Below are positions 49,784 through 59,413 of a stretch of 64,000 nucleotides of DNA, one piece after another. Location of the stretch: the NCBI GenBank assembly GCA_903873915.1, contig CAIQQH010000008.1, forward strand, positions 1 through 64,000. Reading direction: 5' to 3'. The notes below the pieces were generated by a model. It was given only the letters and a program-made list of their open reading frames with translations, had not been told where the DNA came from and searched no databases. Position numbers and translations under genes: made by a program. Position 1 is the stretch's first letter; every line of letters starts with the position of its first letter. The DNA comes from an uncultured Flavobacteriia bacterium (GTDB lineage Bacteria; Bacteroidota; Bacteroidia; Flavobacteriales_D; Crocinitomicaceae).

Positions 49784-50833
49784 ATGATGTTTTTATGGAA
49801 TGTTTTGGCGTGGTTGGGAATAATCTTTTTAATTGTCATCGCACTGGCTACAATTGGAATTGTGCTAAACAAACAGTCGAAAAGTAAAAAAGCCAATTTA
49901 AATGGAATAGAATCAGATGATCAAGACAATCCAAATAATCAGCTAAATTTAGATACGAATCGCTTTAATCAAGAAATCCTAGACGAAGCCCTTTCAAAAT
50001 TGAATGCTCTAGAAGGACTTGTTATTCTCAAAAATGAAGTGAATGAATTGGTCAAATTGGTCAAATACGAAATGGAAGAAGGTGAATTTGACCATAAAAC
50101 CAATGCATTTCACATGGTTTTTCTAGGAAACCCCGGTACTGGAAAAACCACTGTTGCTCGTTTACTAGCAGACATATTGAAAGGGCTTGGCCTACTAGGT
50201 AGTGGTCATCTTGTAGAAGTTGACCGCACTGCGCTCGTTGCGGGTTATATTGGACAAACCGCAGATAAAACAAAAAGTAAAGTGAATGAGGCAATGGGAG
50301 GCGTCCTATTTATTGATGAAGCGTATTCATTGGCAGGAAGAGGATCTCAAGATTTTGGAAATGAAGCTATTGAAGCCTTACTCACCGAAATGGAAAATCA
50401 ACGCGGAAAATTTATTGTCATCGTCGCGGGATATGAAAAACCAATGCAACAATTTTTAAAATCCAATATTGGTTTAAAATCGCGCTTTGATAAGTTTTTC
50501 ACCTTTGAAGATTACAACGCCAAAGAACTTTGGACTATTTTCAACAATCTAATCGATCAAAACAAGAAAGAACTCGCGCCAAAAGCGAAAGACATCCTTG
50601 AATCTTATATTAAAAACATTTCTGAAAATAGATATGAAGGATTTGGTAATGCGCGTGAAATCCGAAAGGTCATCGCTGAAACCTTGAAAAATCAGAAACT
50701 GCGACTTGCTGATGTGGAAAAATCAGAACGTTCCGAAGACATGAAACGTCTCATTATTGAGAAAGATGTTGAGGAATTTAAAGACTTTGAAAAGAAATAT
50801 AAGCCAATGTTGGGTTACGTTCAAGTTGATTGA
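49784..50833 (+). CDS. Membrane-anchored CbxX/CfxQ-family AAA ATPase
   Basis: 349 aa; N-terminal TM; VFLGNPGTGKTTVARLLADILKGLGLL, GGVLFIDEAYSLAGRG, FIVIVAGYEKPM, FGNAREIRKV. Confidence 0.93.
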   Translation: MMFLWNVLAWLGIIFLIVIALATIGIVLNKQSKSKKANLNGIESDDQDNPNNQLNLDTNRFNQEILDEALSKLNALEGLVILKNEVNELVKLVKYEMEEGEFDHKTNAFHMVFLGNPGTGKTTVARLLADILKGLGLLGSGHLVEVDRTALVAGYIGQTADKTKSKVNEAMGGVLFIDEAYSLAGRGSQDFGNEAIEALLTEMENQRGKFIVIVAGYEKPMQQFLKSNIGLKSRFDKFFTFEDYNAKELWTIFNNLIDQNKKELAPKAKDILESYIKNISENRYEGFGNAREIRKVIAETLKNQKLRLADVEKSERSEDMKRLIIEKDVEEFKDFEKKYKPMLGYVQVD

Positions 50834-51107
50834 TCGAATTTGACAAACATTAGCTTTGGTAGACTATTGAATCTAGGGAAATTATACTATTCTTCTCTGA
50901 GTCTTTGCAGTAAAAAGGGTTGAGCATTGCACCGTTTAAGTCATTTAACCTCAGAGCCACAGAGGACAAAAAACTTATTCGTTCCTATTATTGTCGGGTA
51001 GAATATTGAATGAAGGGGGTTTATTCTTTACCATTCTGCTGCTCTGCTGCAAAAAAAGAGGGGTGCCAATTTCAACAATTAACCACAGATCCACGAAGGA
51101 CATGGTG

Positions 51108-51509
51108 TTACCTTACATTCAACACAACAGGCAGAGCTGTATCTTGTTGTACGACAGCTGCACTACCGTCGAGTTTGCCTGATTCCTGATTGAGTAGCTC
51201 GAGTACCTCCGCATAGATTTCTTGCATTTGCGTTTGATGAGAGGCATAGTAATCCATGCTCATTTCAAATTGCTTTGGCGTTACCTTGTACTTCTTGAAA
51301 ATCGCCTTCCCAGACAGGATCATTGTTTCTTGAAAACGTGAAACATGACCATACTTGAGCTGAACATGCGATTCGACCAAGCTCAACTCTTTGATGATGT
51401 TTACAAATTTGTCTTTTTCAATCAGATTATTCGGTACAGGTTTTGAACCGATTTGATCCGTGCAAGAAAATAGCACAACCCACAAAAATATCCCTAGGTA
51501 CTTTTTCAT
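51108..51509 (-). CDS. DUF4296-like lipoprotein
   Basis: 133 aa; lipobox VLFSCTD; LIEKDKFVNIIKELSLVESHVQLKYG...KYKVTPKQFEMSMDYYASH. Confidence 0.82.
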   Translation of the reverse strand: MKKYLGIFLWVVLFSCTDQIGSKPVPNNLIEKDKFVNIIKELSLVESHVQLKYGHVSRFQETMILSGKAIFKKYKVTPKQFEMSMDYYASHQTQMQEIYAEVLELLNQESGKLDGSAAVVQQDTALPVVLNVR

Positions 51510-52852
51510 CCTGGATACTCAAACATAAGTCGATCACCCAATGAGTGTTCAATGAGCTTTCCATTGCTGTAGACCAAGTTTCCATTGACAAAGGTTTTAC
51601 TTATTCGATAAGGAAAAGTATGTCCTTCAAATGGTGACCAGCCACATTGGTACAAAATATTTTCTTTGGTAACTGTGAAAGCACTGTTCTCGACAACCAC
51701 TAAATCCGCGAAATATCCTTCACGAATATAGCCACGCTCTTTGATTCGGAATAATTCGGCTGGCGAATGGGCCATTTTCTCTACTATTTTCTCGATCGAA
51801 ATCTTTCCTTGCTCCATTTTATCGAGCATGGCCATCAGTGCATGCTGAACCAAAGGCCCGCCGGATGGAGCATCAAGGTATTTACGCGATTTTTCTTCGA
51901 GCGTATGCGGTGCATGGTCTGTAGCAATGACGTCAATTCGGTTGTCCAATACCGCTTGAAAAATGGCCTCTCGGTCAATTGCTGTTTTTACCGCTGGATT
52001 CCACTTTATGGAGTTTCCTTTTTCAGCATAGTCTGCATCGGAAAACCACAAGTGGTGAATACATGCTTCCGCTGTAATTTTCTTTTGAGCAAGTGGGATC
52101 GTGTTATCAAAAAGCGACAATTCCTTCGCTGTAGAAATGTGTAGGACATGCAAGCGTGCACCGTGTTTTTTCGCCAAGCGCACCGCCAATTCCGACGAAC
52201 GGTAACACGCCTCTTCACTGCGAATCAAGGGATGCATTTCTATAGGAATATCTTCACCGTATTTTTCTTTAGAGGCTGCCAAATTTGCACGCACTGTCGC
52301 TTCGTCTTCGCAATGCGTTGCAATCAAAATGGGCGGAACGCGTTCGAACAAACCGCGCAAAGTGTCTTCATTGTCGACGAGCATGTTTCCAGTTGATGAC
52401 CCCATAAACACCTTTACCCCGCATACTTTTGTTCCATCCGTTTTAAGTACTTCCTCCAGGTTGTCGTTGGACGCACCCATGAAGAACGAAAAATTCGCAA
52501 TGGACGATCGTGCTGCAATTTGATATTTATCTTCAAGCAATCCCTGTGTCAAGGCATTCGGAACAGTATTCGGCATCTCCATAAAGGAAGTGATTCCGCC
52601 TGCAACTGCAGCGCGAGCTTCAGAAGCAATTGTTGCTTTGTGGGTTAAGCCAGGCTCACGGAAATGCACCTGATCATCGATACATCCTGGCAATAAGTAG
52701 TTTCCATTTAACTCAATATCGATAGCTCTGCCATCGTAAGAAATTTGGGGAGAGATACGCTCTATCCGACCATTTTTGACCAATACATCAGCAATTGTAT
52801 CTGTACCTTCGTTAATTATGCGTGCGTTTCGTAGAATGGTTGTAGTGCTCAT
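51506..52852 (-). CDS. pyrC: Dihydroorotase
   Basis: 448 aa; GCIDDQVHFREPGLTHKATI, SFMEMPNTVPNALT, RLHVLHISTAKE, VIATDHAPHTLEEK. Confidence 0.93.
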   Translation of the reverse strand: MSTTTILRNARIINEGTDTIADVLVKNGRIERISPQISYDGRAIDIELNGNYLLPGCIDDQVHFREPGLTHKATIASEARAAVAGGITSFMEMPNTVPNALTQGLLEDKYQIAARSSIANFSFFMGASNDNLEEVLKTDGTKVCGVKVFMGSSTGNMLVDNEDTLRGLFERVPPILIATHCEDEATVRANLAASKEKYGEDIPIEMHPLIRSEEACYRSSELAVRLAKKHGARLHVLHISTAKELSLFDNTIPLAQKKITAEACIHHLWFSDADYAEKGNSIKWNPAVKTAIDREAIFQAVLDNRIDVIATDHAPHTLEEKSRKYLDAPSGGPLVQHALMAMLDKMEQGKISIEKIVEKMAHSPAELFRIKERGYIREGYFADLVVVENSAFTVTKENILYQCGWSPFEGHTFPYRISKTFVNGNLVYSNGKLIEHSLGDRLMFEYPG

Positions 52853-53559
52853 ATTTTCATTTTGCGCATTTTCCAGACACCAAAAAATGCTTCTTTAAAG
52901 ATCCCTGAACTCATTTTCGATTCACCGTATTGGCGATCGATAAAGGTAATTGGAACCTCTTTGACTTTGAATCCATGTTTTACCGCAGCGTATTTCATGC
53001 AAATTTGAAATGCATAACCTACAAATGGAATGGAGTCAAGGTGAATCGTTTCCAATACTTTTCTTCTGTAGCATTTAAATCCGGCAGTGGTATCACGAAT
53101 ACCAATCCACAAGATCAATCGGACGTAAACACTGGCGAAGTAAGACATCAAGATGCGCTTTAAAGGCCAATTCGACACTTTTCCACCCTTACAGTAACGC
53201 GATCCGATACTCACATCTGCACCATCCACACAGGCCTGATATAAGCGAATCAAATCTTCGGGGTTGTGCGAAAAATCACAATCCATCTCAAACAAGAAAT
53301 CGTATCCCTTGGAGATGCCCCATTTGAATCCATGAATATACGCTGTCCCAAGACCTAGTTTTCCTTGACGTTCCTCGATGAACACACGACCTGGAAATTC
53401 TTCTTGGAGCGATTTAATTTTTTGAGCCGTACCATCCGGTGAATTGTCATCTACGTATAAAATATGGAAGTCTTTTTCAAAAGCCATAACTACACGTGTC
53501 ATTCGTTCGACATTATCGATTTCGTTGTATGTTGGAATTATAACGAGTGCGTCAGACAT
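52849..53559 (-). CDS. Polyprenol monophosphomannose synthase-like glycosyltransferase
   Basis: 236 aa; ALVIIPTYNEIDNVERM, ILYVDDNSPDGTAQKI, FEMDCDFSHNPEDL. Confidence 0.92.
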   Translation of the reverse strand: MSDALVIIPTYNEIDNVERMTRVVMAFEKDFHILYVDDNSPDGTAQKIKSLQEEFPGRVFIEERQGKLGLGTAYIHGFKWGISKGYDFLFEMDCDFSHNPEDLIRLYQACVDGADVSIGSRYCKGGKVSNWPLKRILMSYFASVYVRLILWIGIRDTTAGFKCYRRKVLETIHLDSIPFVGYAFQICMKYAAVKHGFKVKEVPITFIDRQYGESKMSSGIFKEAFFGVWKMRKMKI

Positions 53560-53661
53560 GGTAAATTAAATGCGCAACTAAAATACGGATTATTGACTGA
53601 ATCAATGTTAATTTATGTCAAATGCCGTGAGATTTGTACTTTTACAAGAACGGCAAACCAC

Positions 53662-55050
53662 ATGAAATCTATCCTGACGGTCCTACTTTCTTTTTATACC
53701 CTCGTTGCCATCACGCAGGAGCAAAAGAACATTGAATTACTGGATCATTGGTTCACGGATACCCTGGTCACCTCATCCACTTCCGTTAGGTATAGTGGCT
53801 GTTGGGGGTTCACACGAAATGGGATCGAATATGCCATAATTGGTTCTACGGAAGGTACTCATTTCTTTCGATTAAGTTCCTCAAACACCTTGGTTCCTTG
53901 TGGTTTTATCGAAGGGAGATTTTCTTCGCCACAAGTTATCCACCGCGAATTTAAAACCTATGGCAACTATGCCTATTCCGTTTGTGATGAAGGCAATAGC
54001 TCTCTGCAAATCATCGACTTGAATTATTTACCTGATTCTGTTGTGAAGGTTGCTGACCTGCAAGATGCTCGTTTTGGAAAAACACACAACCTCACTATGG
54101 ATACCGCAAATGCGCTTCTTTATGCCTGTCTTGTTACGCCGATCAGCAGCGGAATAAATTTATCACTGGTTCCCTTGCGCGTATTTTCTCTTCAAGACCC
54201 TTTGAATCCGGTTTTACTATGGGAAGGTCCTGGAGACATCCCAGAAGTGCACGACTGTTACGTGCGCAATAATATGGCCATATTGAATTGCGGAATGGAT
54301 GGGCTTCGCGTATATGATTTTGCCAATCCTAGTGCACCCATCTACAAAAGCAATCTCACCTTCTATCAAGACCAAGGTTACAATCACCAAGGGTGCTTAA
54401 GTCCTGATGGTTTAACGTATGTTTTTGCCGATGAAACCAATGGCAAACGCATAAAGAAATGTAGCGTATCTGCTAACTTTGACATAGAAGTCAATGGCTA
54501 TTTCGGAACAAAATGGCAAGAAGGAAGCGTGCCTCACAACTTAATGATTACAAATGAATTTGCCTTTGTTGCTCACTACAATGAAGGGCTTCGTATTTAC
54601 GACATTCGCGCTACGTTTCCGCGTGAAATAGGTTCTTACGACACCTATACGACGGAGTCAACATTCAAAATGAATGGCGCTTGGGGTGTTTACTCGGACT
54701 ATCCATCTCAACGTATTGTGGTATCAGACCGTCAAAATGGATTGTTTCTATTTCAATTCAATCGTGCACTCTTTGAAGTACCCTCTGACACCACATTCAT
54801 CCTCTACCCCAATCCAATTCGAACAGGAGAGAGTTTTACCGTGCGAACGCCGGGAGACCAACTGTCAGAATTTAGTGTTCAGGTATATGATCAATTGGGG
54901 CAGATTCTTGCGGAACAAGCGGTGAGCAAGGCCAGTTTTTTAGCCTTCGATGCTCCAGCTACAGCGGGGATTTATTGCATTAAAATTGCCTACACCAATT
55001 ACCTAGGAGAAGCTGATTGTGCCGTTCGATGGCTTACCGTAACGAATTAA
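53662..55050 (+). CDS. Secreted LVIVD-repeat/choice-of-anchor-like protein with T9SS type A C-terminal domain
   Basis: Signal peptide MKSILTVLLSFYTLVAITQEQ (ORF track starts upstream at 53464); beta-propeller-like repeats; FILYPNPIRTGESFTV...QVYDQLGQIL...AGIYCIKI. Confidence 0.82.
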   Translation: MKSILTVLLSFYTLVAITQEQKNIELLDHWFTDTLVTSSTSVRYSGCWGFTRNGIEYAIIGSTEGTHFFRLSSSNTLVPCGFIEGRFSSPQVIHREFKTYGNYAYSVCDEGNSSLQIIDLNYLPDSVVKVADLQDARFGKTHNLTMDTANALLYACLVTPISSGINLSLVPLRVFSLQDPLNPVLLWEGPGDIPEVHDCYVRNNMAILNCGMDGLRVYDFANPSAPIYKSNLTFYQDQGYNHQGCLSPDGLTYVFADETNGKRIKKCSVSANFDIEVNGYFGTKWQEGSVPHNLMITNEFAFVAHYNEGLRIYDIRATFPREIGSYDTYTTESTFKMNGAWGVYSDYPSQRIVVSDRQNGLFLFQFNRALFEVPSDTTFILYPNPIRTGESFTVRTPGDQLSEFSVQVYDQLGQILAEQAVSKASFLAFDAPATAGIYCIKIAYTNYLGEADCAVRWLTVTN

Positions 55051-55540
55051 ATGCGGAGTTAACAGCATCCATGATTAAATCCTGCTCAAATCCACGTGAG
55101 CTCAAAAAGCGAATAATCTTTGCTTTGCGTTTCCACACATCGTTTTCACGTTCTGTTTCTCGAAATTTTCTCTCGGCCAAGGCAATGATGGTCTGTCCAT
55201 AAACATCCAAATCAATCGATTGAATGGCATCTTTGATTAACTCATCATTGATTCTTCGCAGACGCAGCTCCATTCGTATGCGGATGCGTCCCCACTGATT
55301 GAAACGAAATTTACCCGATACAAAGGAATGTGCGAAGCGAACATCATCCAAGAATTGGCTGCTGCGCAACTCCTCAATAATTTCCGACGACTGAACATCC
55401 GTAAGTACATATTCACGGAGTTTGGCTTCGACCTCGGAGGTACAACGATCTCTGTAGGCGCAATACACTTCCATTCGGACCTTGATTTCCGGGACAGTAA
55501 AAGTTGATTTATCCTTTGGTTCAGATCGAGATTTCCTCAT
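55034..55540 (-). CDS. recX: RecX-family regulatory protein
   Basis: YCAYRDRCTSEVEAKLREY, FLDDVRFAHSFVSGKFRFNQWGRIRIRMELRLRRI, KRAKIIRFLSSRGFEQDLI-like C-term. Confidence 0.9.
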   Translation of the reverse strand: MRKSRSEPKDKSTFTVPEIKVRMEVYCAYRDRCTSEVEAKLREYVLTDVQSSEIIEELRSSQFLDDVRFAHSFVSGKFRFNQWGRIRIRMELRLRRINDELIKDAIQSIDLDVYGQTIIALAERKFRETERENDVWKRKAKIIRFLSSRGFEQDLIMDAVNSAFNSLR

Positions 55541-57068
55541 TCTGCTTATCCACAAAAGTGTATTGGAGCAAGTGATTGTTGGTTACTCCGCGCACAGGAA
55601 TCCACTTCTTGTAGGCAAAGAACCATTTCAATTGACGTGAGAACAATCCCTTTTTGAAATATGCTTCCAAGTAGGGGTGCACATGAAGGGTCAAATGAGG
55701 TACTTTTCGGTCTGAAATCAAGTACTTCAAGTTCGACTCAATTTCTTCGGCGAACAAAATACTTGCTTGAACCTCACCCGTTCCGTTGCATGTTGGACAT
55801 TTTTCAGACGTTTTGATGTCAGTTTCTGGACGAACACGTTGACGCGTAATTTCAATCACCCCGAATTTTGATGGAGGAAGGATGTTGTGTTTCGCTCGAT
55901 CAGAAAGCATCAATGACTTAAGTTTGTCAAACAAGGCCTTGTTGTTTTCACGGTCGTGCATATCGATAAAGTCGATGCAGATGATGCCGCCCATATCCCG
56001 CAATTGCAGTACGCGAGCGATTTCTTCCGCAGCTTCCAAATTCGTTAGTACGGCATTGTTTTCCTGACCTTCAGCACCTTTTCTGTTCCCACTATTGACA
56101 TCGATTACATGCATTGCCTCCGTGTGCTCAATAATGAGGTAACCTCCACTTGGAAGTGGCACCTTCTTGCCGAACAAGGCTTTGATTTGCTTGTTGATTC
56201 CGAAACGCTCAAAAATCTTTATTTTGCTGTCGTAAAAGCGAATAATATTCTCCCTTCCCGGAGCAATTCCAGCCACATAATCCTTTAAGTCGGCAAACAG
56301 CTTCTCATCGTTGACATGAATGTTGGAGAAATCGGCATTCAACAAGTCCCTAAGGATAGATGACGTTTTATTGATTTCGCCCAATACTCTGCGAGGAGGA
56401 GTCGCATCTTTTAGCGTTGCATGCATGGTTTTCCACTTCTCGAGCAAGTTTTTTAAATCTTGATCGAGTTGTTCAACCTTTTTATTCTCTGCCACCGTGC
56501 GAATAATCACCCCAAAGTTTTTTGGTTTGATCGATTCCATCAAATCTTTTAAGCGATCTTTTTCATCTGCTTCTTTGATTTTCTGTGACACAGAAATTTT
56601 ATCCGAAAATGGCACAAGTACAAGGTACCTTCCTGCAAGAGTTATTTCCGCACAGAGGCGCGGGCCTTTGCTGGAGATAGGCTCCTTAGCGATTTGTACA
56701 AGAATAGGTTGTGAAGATGAAATAATTTGATCAATTTTTCCATCTTTAGGAATGTCCTTTTCACCTTTAAAATAAAGGAGATCAGAGACATTCTGCTTGC
56801 CATGCAAGGTGTCTTTTGTAAATTTATTGAGCGAGCTGAATTGAGGACCTAAATCGAGGTAATGCAAGAATGCATCCTTTTCGTATCCGACATCAACAAA
56901 CGCCGCGTTGAGACTGGGAACAACCTTTCTTACCTTACCTAGGTATATATCGCCAACGGCGAAATCGGTATTTCCCTGTTCTTCGTGTAATTCAATAAGC
57001 TTACCGTCCCGTAACAAAGCAAGCCAAATACCTCCAGGTCGGGCATCGACTACCAGTTCTAAACTCAC
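55521..57068 (-). CDS. rng: Rne/Rng family ribonuclease
   Basis: 515 aa; GDIYLGKVRKVVPSLNAAFVDVGYEKDAFLHYLDL, IEHTEAMHVIDVNSG, DMGGIICIDFIDM, CPTCNGTG. Confidence 0.94.
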   Translation of the reverse strand: MSLELVVDARPGGIWLALLRDGKLIELHEEQGNTDFAVGDIYLGKVRKVVPSLNAAFVDVGYEKDAFLHYLDLGPQFSSLNKFTKDTLHGKQNVSDLLYFKGEKDIPKDGKIDQIISSSQPILVQIAKEPISSKGPRLCAEITLAGRYLVLVPFSDKISVSQKIKEADEKDRLKDLMESIKPKNFGVIIRTVAENKKVEQLDQDLKNLLEKWKTMHATLKDATPPRRVLGEINKTSSILRDLLNADFSNIHVNDEKLFADLKDYVAGIAPGRENIIRFYDSKIKIFERFGINKQIKALFGKKVPLPSGGYLIIEHTEAMHVIDVNSGNRKGAEGQENNAVLTNLEAAEEIARVLQLRDMGGIICIDFIDMHDRENNKALFDKLKSLMLSDRAKHNILPPSKFGVIEITRQRVRPETDIKTSEKCPTCNGTGEVQASILFAEEIESNLKYLISDRKVPHLTLHVHPYLEAYFKKGLFSRQLKWFFAYKKWIPVRGVTNNHLLQYTFVDKQNEEISI

Positions 57069-57156
57069 GAAAGCTGTTTTAAGTTAATGAAATAGGAAAA
57101 ACTTAGCGGGCACCTCCCGCTAAGCTCCTAAAAAAATATGAATGTCGTAACAGGTG

Positions 57157-57246
57157 TTACTTCTTCTTGTGACGATTCTTCCGCAATCTTTTCTTGCGTT
57201 TGTGCGTCGCCATCTTATGTCTTTTTCTCTTTTTACCGCTTGGCAT
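57157..57246 (-). CDS. AURKAIP1/COX24-like tiny basic ribosome-associated protein (29 aa, missing from ORF track)
   Basis: MPSGKKRKRHKMATHKRKKRLRKNRHKKK; Lys/Arg-rich, located between rng and HU. Confidence 0.8.
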   Translation of the reverse strand: MPSGKKRKRHKMATHKRKKRLRKNRHKKK

Positions 57247-57297
57247 AATCTTATATTTAAGTTATTATATTCGAATGTATTCGGTGCTTTTCACTTA

Positions 57298-57331
57298 AAA
57301 AAAACACTCCCGCTAGTTAAAACGGGAGTGC
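57298..57331 (-). terminator. Rho-independent terminator of HU gene
   Basis: GCACTCCCGTTTTAACTAGCGGGAGTGTTTTTTTT. Confidence 0.8.
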
Positions 57332-57360
57332 AAAGATAAGGATTTCATCCGAATTTCAAA
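57331..57360 (-). promoter_or_regulatory. TTTG-N-TATCTTTG promoter for the 29-aa gene
   Basis: TATCTTTG (57338-57331) and TTTG (57360-57357) on minus strand. Confidence 0.55.
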
Positions 57361-57381
57361 CAACTCGAACAAAGAACATTT

Positions 57382-57672
57382 TTATTTCACAACAACTTTA
57401 CTTTTCACTTCCTCAACAAAAGTTTTTGCTGGCTTGAATGATGGGATGTTGTGTGCGGGAATAATGATGGTCGTGTTTTTCGAAATGTTACGGCCAGTTT
57501 TTTCAGCACGCTCTTTCACGATAAAACTACCGAAACCTCTCAAGTACACATTTTGACCATCTGCTAAAGATGATTTGATGGATGTCATAAACGCTTCCAC
57601 AGCCTTTAAGGCCTCTGCTCTTTCAAGCCCAGTAGTGTCAGCAATATCCGCTACGATGTCTGCTTTAGTCAT
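57382..57672 (-). CDS. HU family DNA-binding protein
   Basis: 96 aa; MTKADIVADIADTTGLERAEALKAVEAFMTSIKSSLADGQNVYLRGFGSFIVKERAEKTGRN. Confidence 0.95.
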   Translation of the reverse strand: MTKADIVADIADTTGLERAEALKAVEAFMTSIKSSLADGQNVYLRGFGSFIVKERAEKTGRNISKNTTIIIPAHNIPSFKPAKTFVEEVKSKVVVK

Positions 57673-57785
57673 GTTGTTTTAATTTTAGTTTTTATTTTTT
57701 TGTTTATTGCAGTTATGCTACAAATGTAACTTACTTAAAGATTATACCTTTGTTATGACTCGTTTAAATTTAGATTTTTCCCCTA

Positions 57786-58808
57786 ATGACTGATTTTCAT
57801 CTACTAATAGCCGATTGGTATAGACAAACAAAACGAGACTTGCCTTGGAGAGAGACAAATGACCCCTATTTCATCTGGTTATCGGAGGTTATTTTACAGC
57901 AAACACGTGTTGATCAAGGTATTTCCTATTACTACCGCTTCATTGAACGCTTTCCCACCTTAAAAGATTTGGCAGATGCGGATTTACAAACCATTCTGAA
58001 TCATTGGCAAGGCTTGGGCTATTACAGTAGAGCGCGAAACTTGCATCAAACGGCAAAATTTATTTCCTCCGAACTCAATGGTGTTTTCCCGGAATCTTAC
58101 GCCGAACTCATCAAGCTTAAAGGAATAGGTCCGTATACAGCAGCAGCGGTTGCCTCATTTGCCTTTAATGAAAATGTGCCTGTTGTCGATGGCAATGTGT
58201 ACCGCGTCCTTTCTAGACATTTTGACATTGAGGCAGCTATAAATTCTACAACAGGCGTAAAACTGTTTAAATCATTGGCGGAAACCTTGATTGACCCAAA
58301 GCGGCCTGCACTGCACAACCAAGCCATTATGGAGTTTGGTGCACTCCATTGCACCCCGAAAAAACCAAAATGCTCCACGTGCGTATTGCAAGGAAGCTGC
58401 CTCACCTTTGCCAACAAAACCATCAACGAACGTCCAGTGAAAACAAAGAAACAAGCCGTAAGAAATCGCTTTTTTCACTACCTAATTTTCAACATAGAAG
58501 GAAATACATACCTTCAGCAACGCAAAGGACGCGATATCTGGGAGGAACTTTATCAATTTCCATTGGTTGAAACGGAAAGCGACGGCCCTTTAGACGTTTC
58601 GCACAGTGCGCACCTCGACCATATTGTTGAGATTTCATCCCCCCTCACCCACTTGCTCTCACACCAACGCATTACTGCCCGGTTTTACCACATCGTTCCT
58701 TCCGAAGTCAAACCCGAAACCGACTGGATATTGATTCAAAATTCTGCCATTCAAGATTTTCCAATTCCTCGTCTCATCGACAAATACCTCGAAGCACATC
58801 CGCTGTGA
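57786..58808 (+). CDS. mutY: A/G-specific adenine glycosylase
   Basis: 340 aa; LPWRETNDPYFIWLSEVILQQTRVDQGISYYYRF, LKGIGPYTAAAVASFAF, VVDGNVYRVLSR, C-x6-C-x2-C-x5-C. Confidence 0.95.
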   Translation: MTDFHLLIADWYRQTKRDLPWRETNDPYFIWLSEVILQQTRVDQGISYYYRFIERFPTLKDLADADLQTILNHWQGLGYYSRARNLHQTAKFISSELNGVFPESYAELIKLKGIGPYTAAAVASFAFNENVPVVDGNVYRVLSRHFDIEAAINSTTGVKLFKSLAETLIDPKRPALHNQAIMEFGALHCTPKKPKCSTCVLQGSCLTFANKTINERPVKTKKQAVRNRFFHYLIFNIEGNTYLQQRKGRDIWEELYQFPLVETESDGPLDVSHSAHLDHIVEISSPLTHLLSHQRITARFYHIVPSEVKPETDWILIQNSAIQDFPIPRLIDKYLEAHPL

Positions 58809-58896
58809 TCACCAACAAATCTGTGTGTTGAATTATTCATGATACGCCAAAAAACTCTCAGTGATTAATGTATATTTGTGATTCAAAGCAAATCTT

Positions 58897-59352
58897 ATGG
58901 CAGGAAGTGTAAATAAAGTGATTTTAATTGGCAACGTTGGAAAGGATCCTGAGGTTCACCGCTTACAAAACGGAACCGTGAAGGCCACTTTTTCCATGGC
59001 CACATCTGAAACCTACACCGATAAAGAAACGGGCGAGAAAAAGGAAATCACTGATTGGCATGACATCGTATTGTGGCGTCGTCTGGCAGAAATCACAGAA
59101 AAATATGTAAAAAAGGGATATAAAATTTATGTTGAGGGCAAATTAAAAAAGAGGACGTATCAGGACAAAGAAGGAAATACAAGGTATGCCTTAGATATTG
59201 TTGCCGATGAGATGACCATACTCTCAAAGCCGGACAATGTACATACTCAAACAAGTCAAGCTCCATATTCAAATGAAGGAACACCTCCTGCACTCCCTCC
59301 AATGAGCGACAATTCGCAAAGTGAAGGTCCAGATGAGGTACTTCCTTTTTAA
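58897..59352 (+). CDS. ssb: Single-stranded DNA-binding protein
   Basis: 151 aa; VNKVILIGNVGKDPEVHRL, acidic tail DEVLPF. Confidence 0.96.
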   Translation: MAGSVNKVILIGNVGKDPEVHRLQNGTVKATFSMATSETYTDKETGEKKEITDWHDIVLWRRLAEITEKYVKKGYKIYVEGKLKKRTYQDKEGNTRYALDIVADEMTILSKPDNVHTQTSQAPYSNEGTPPALPPMSDNSQSEGPDEVLPF

Positions 59353-59413
59353 TTCTTTTACTGCACACATTGAATACCACAACACATTGGCAACCTTTCA
59401 TTTTTAACGTACA

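Noticed and set aside
50850-51110. Coding or RNA gene between the AAA ATPase and the DUF4296 lipoprotein
   Set aside because: Only degenerate CAGAGCCACAGAGGAC / CCACAGATCCACGAAGGAC phrases typical of dispersed intergenic repeats; no ORF or clear RNA structure.
57755-57793. 13-codon upstream ORF (MTRLNLDFSPND) overlapping the mutY start
   Set aside because: The TACCTTTG box at 57745-57752 places the likely TSS at or after this ATG, so it is probably not translated.
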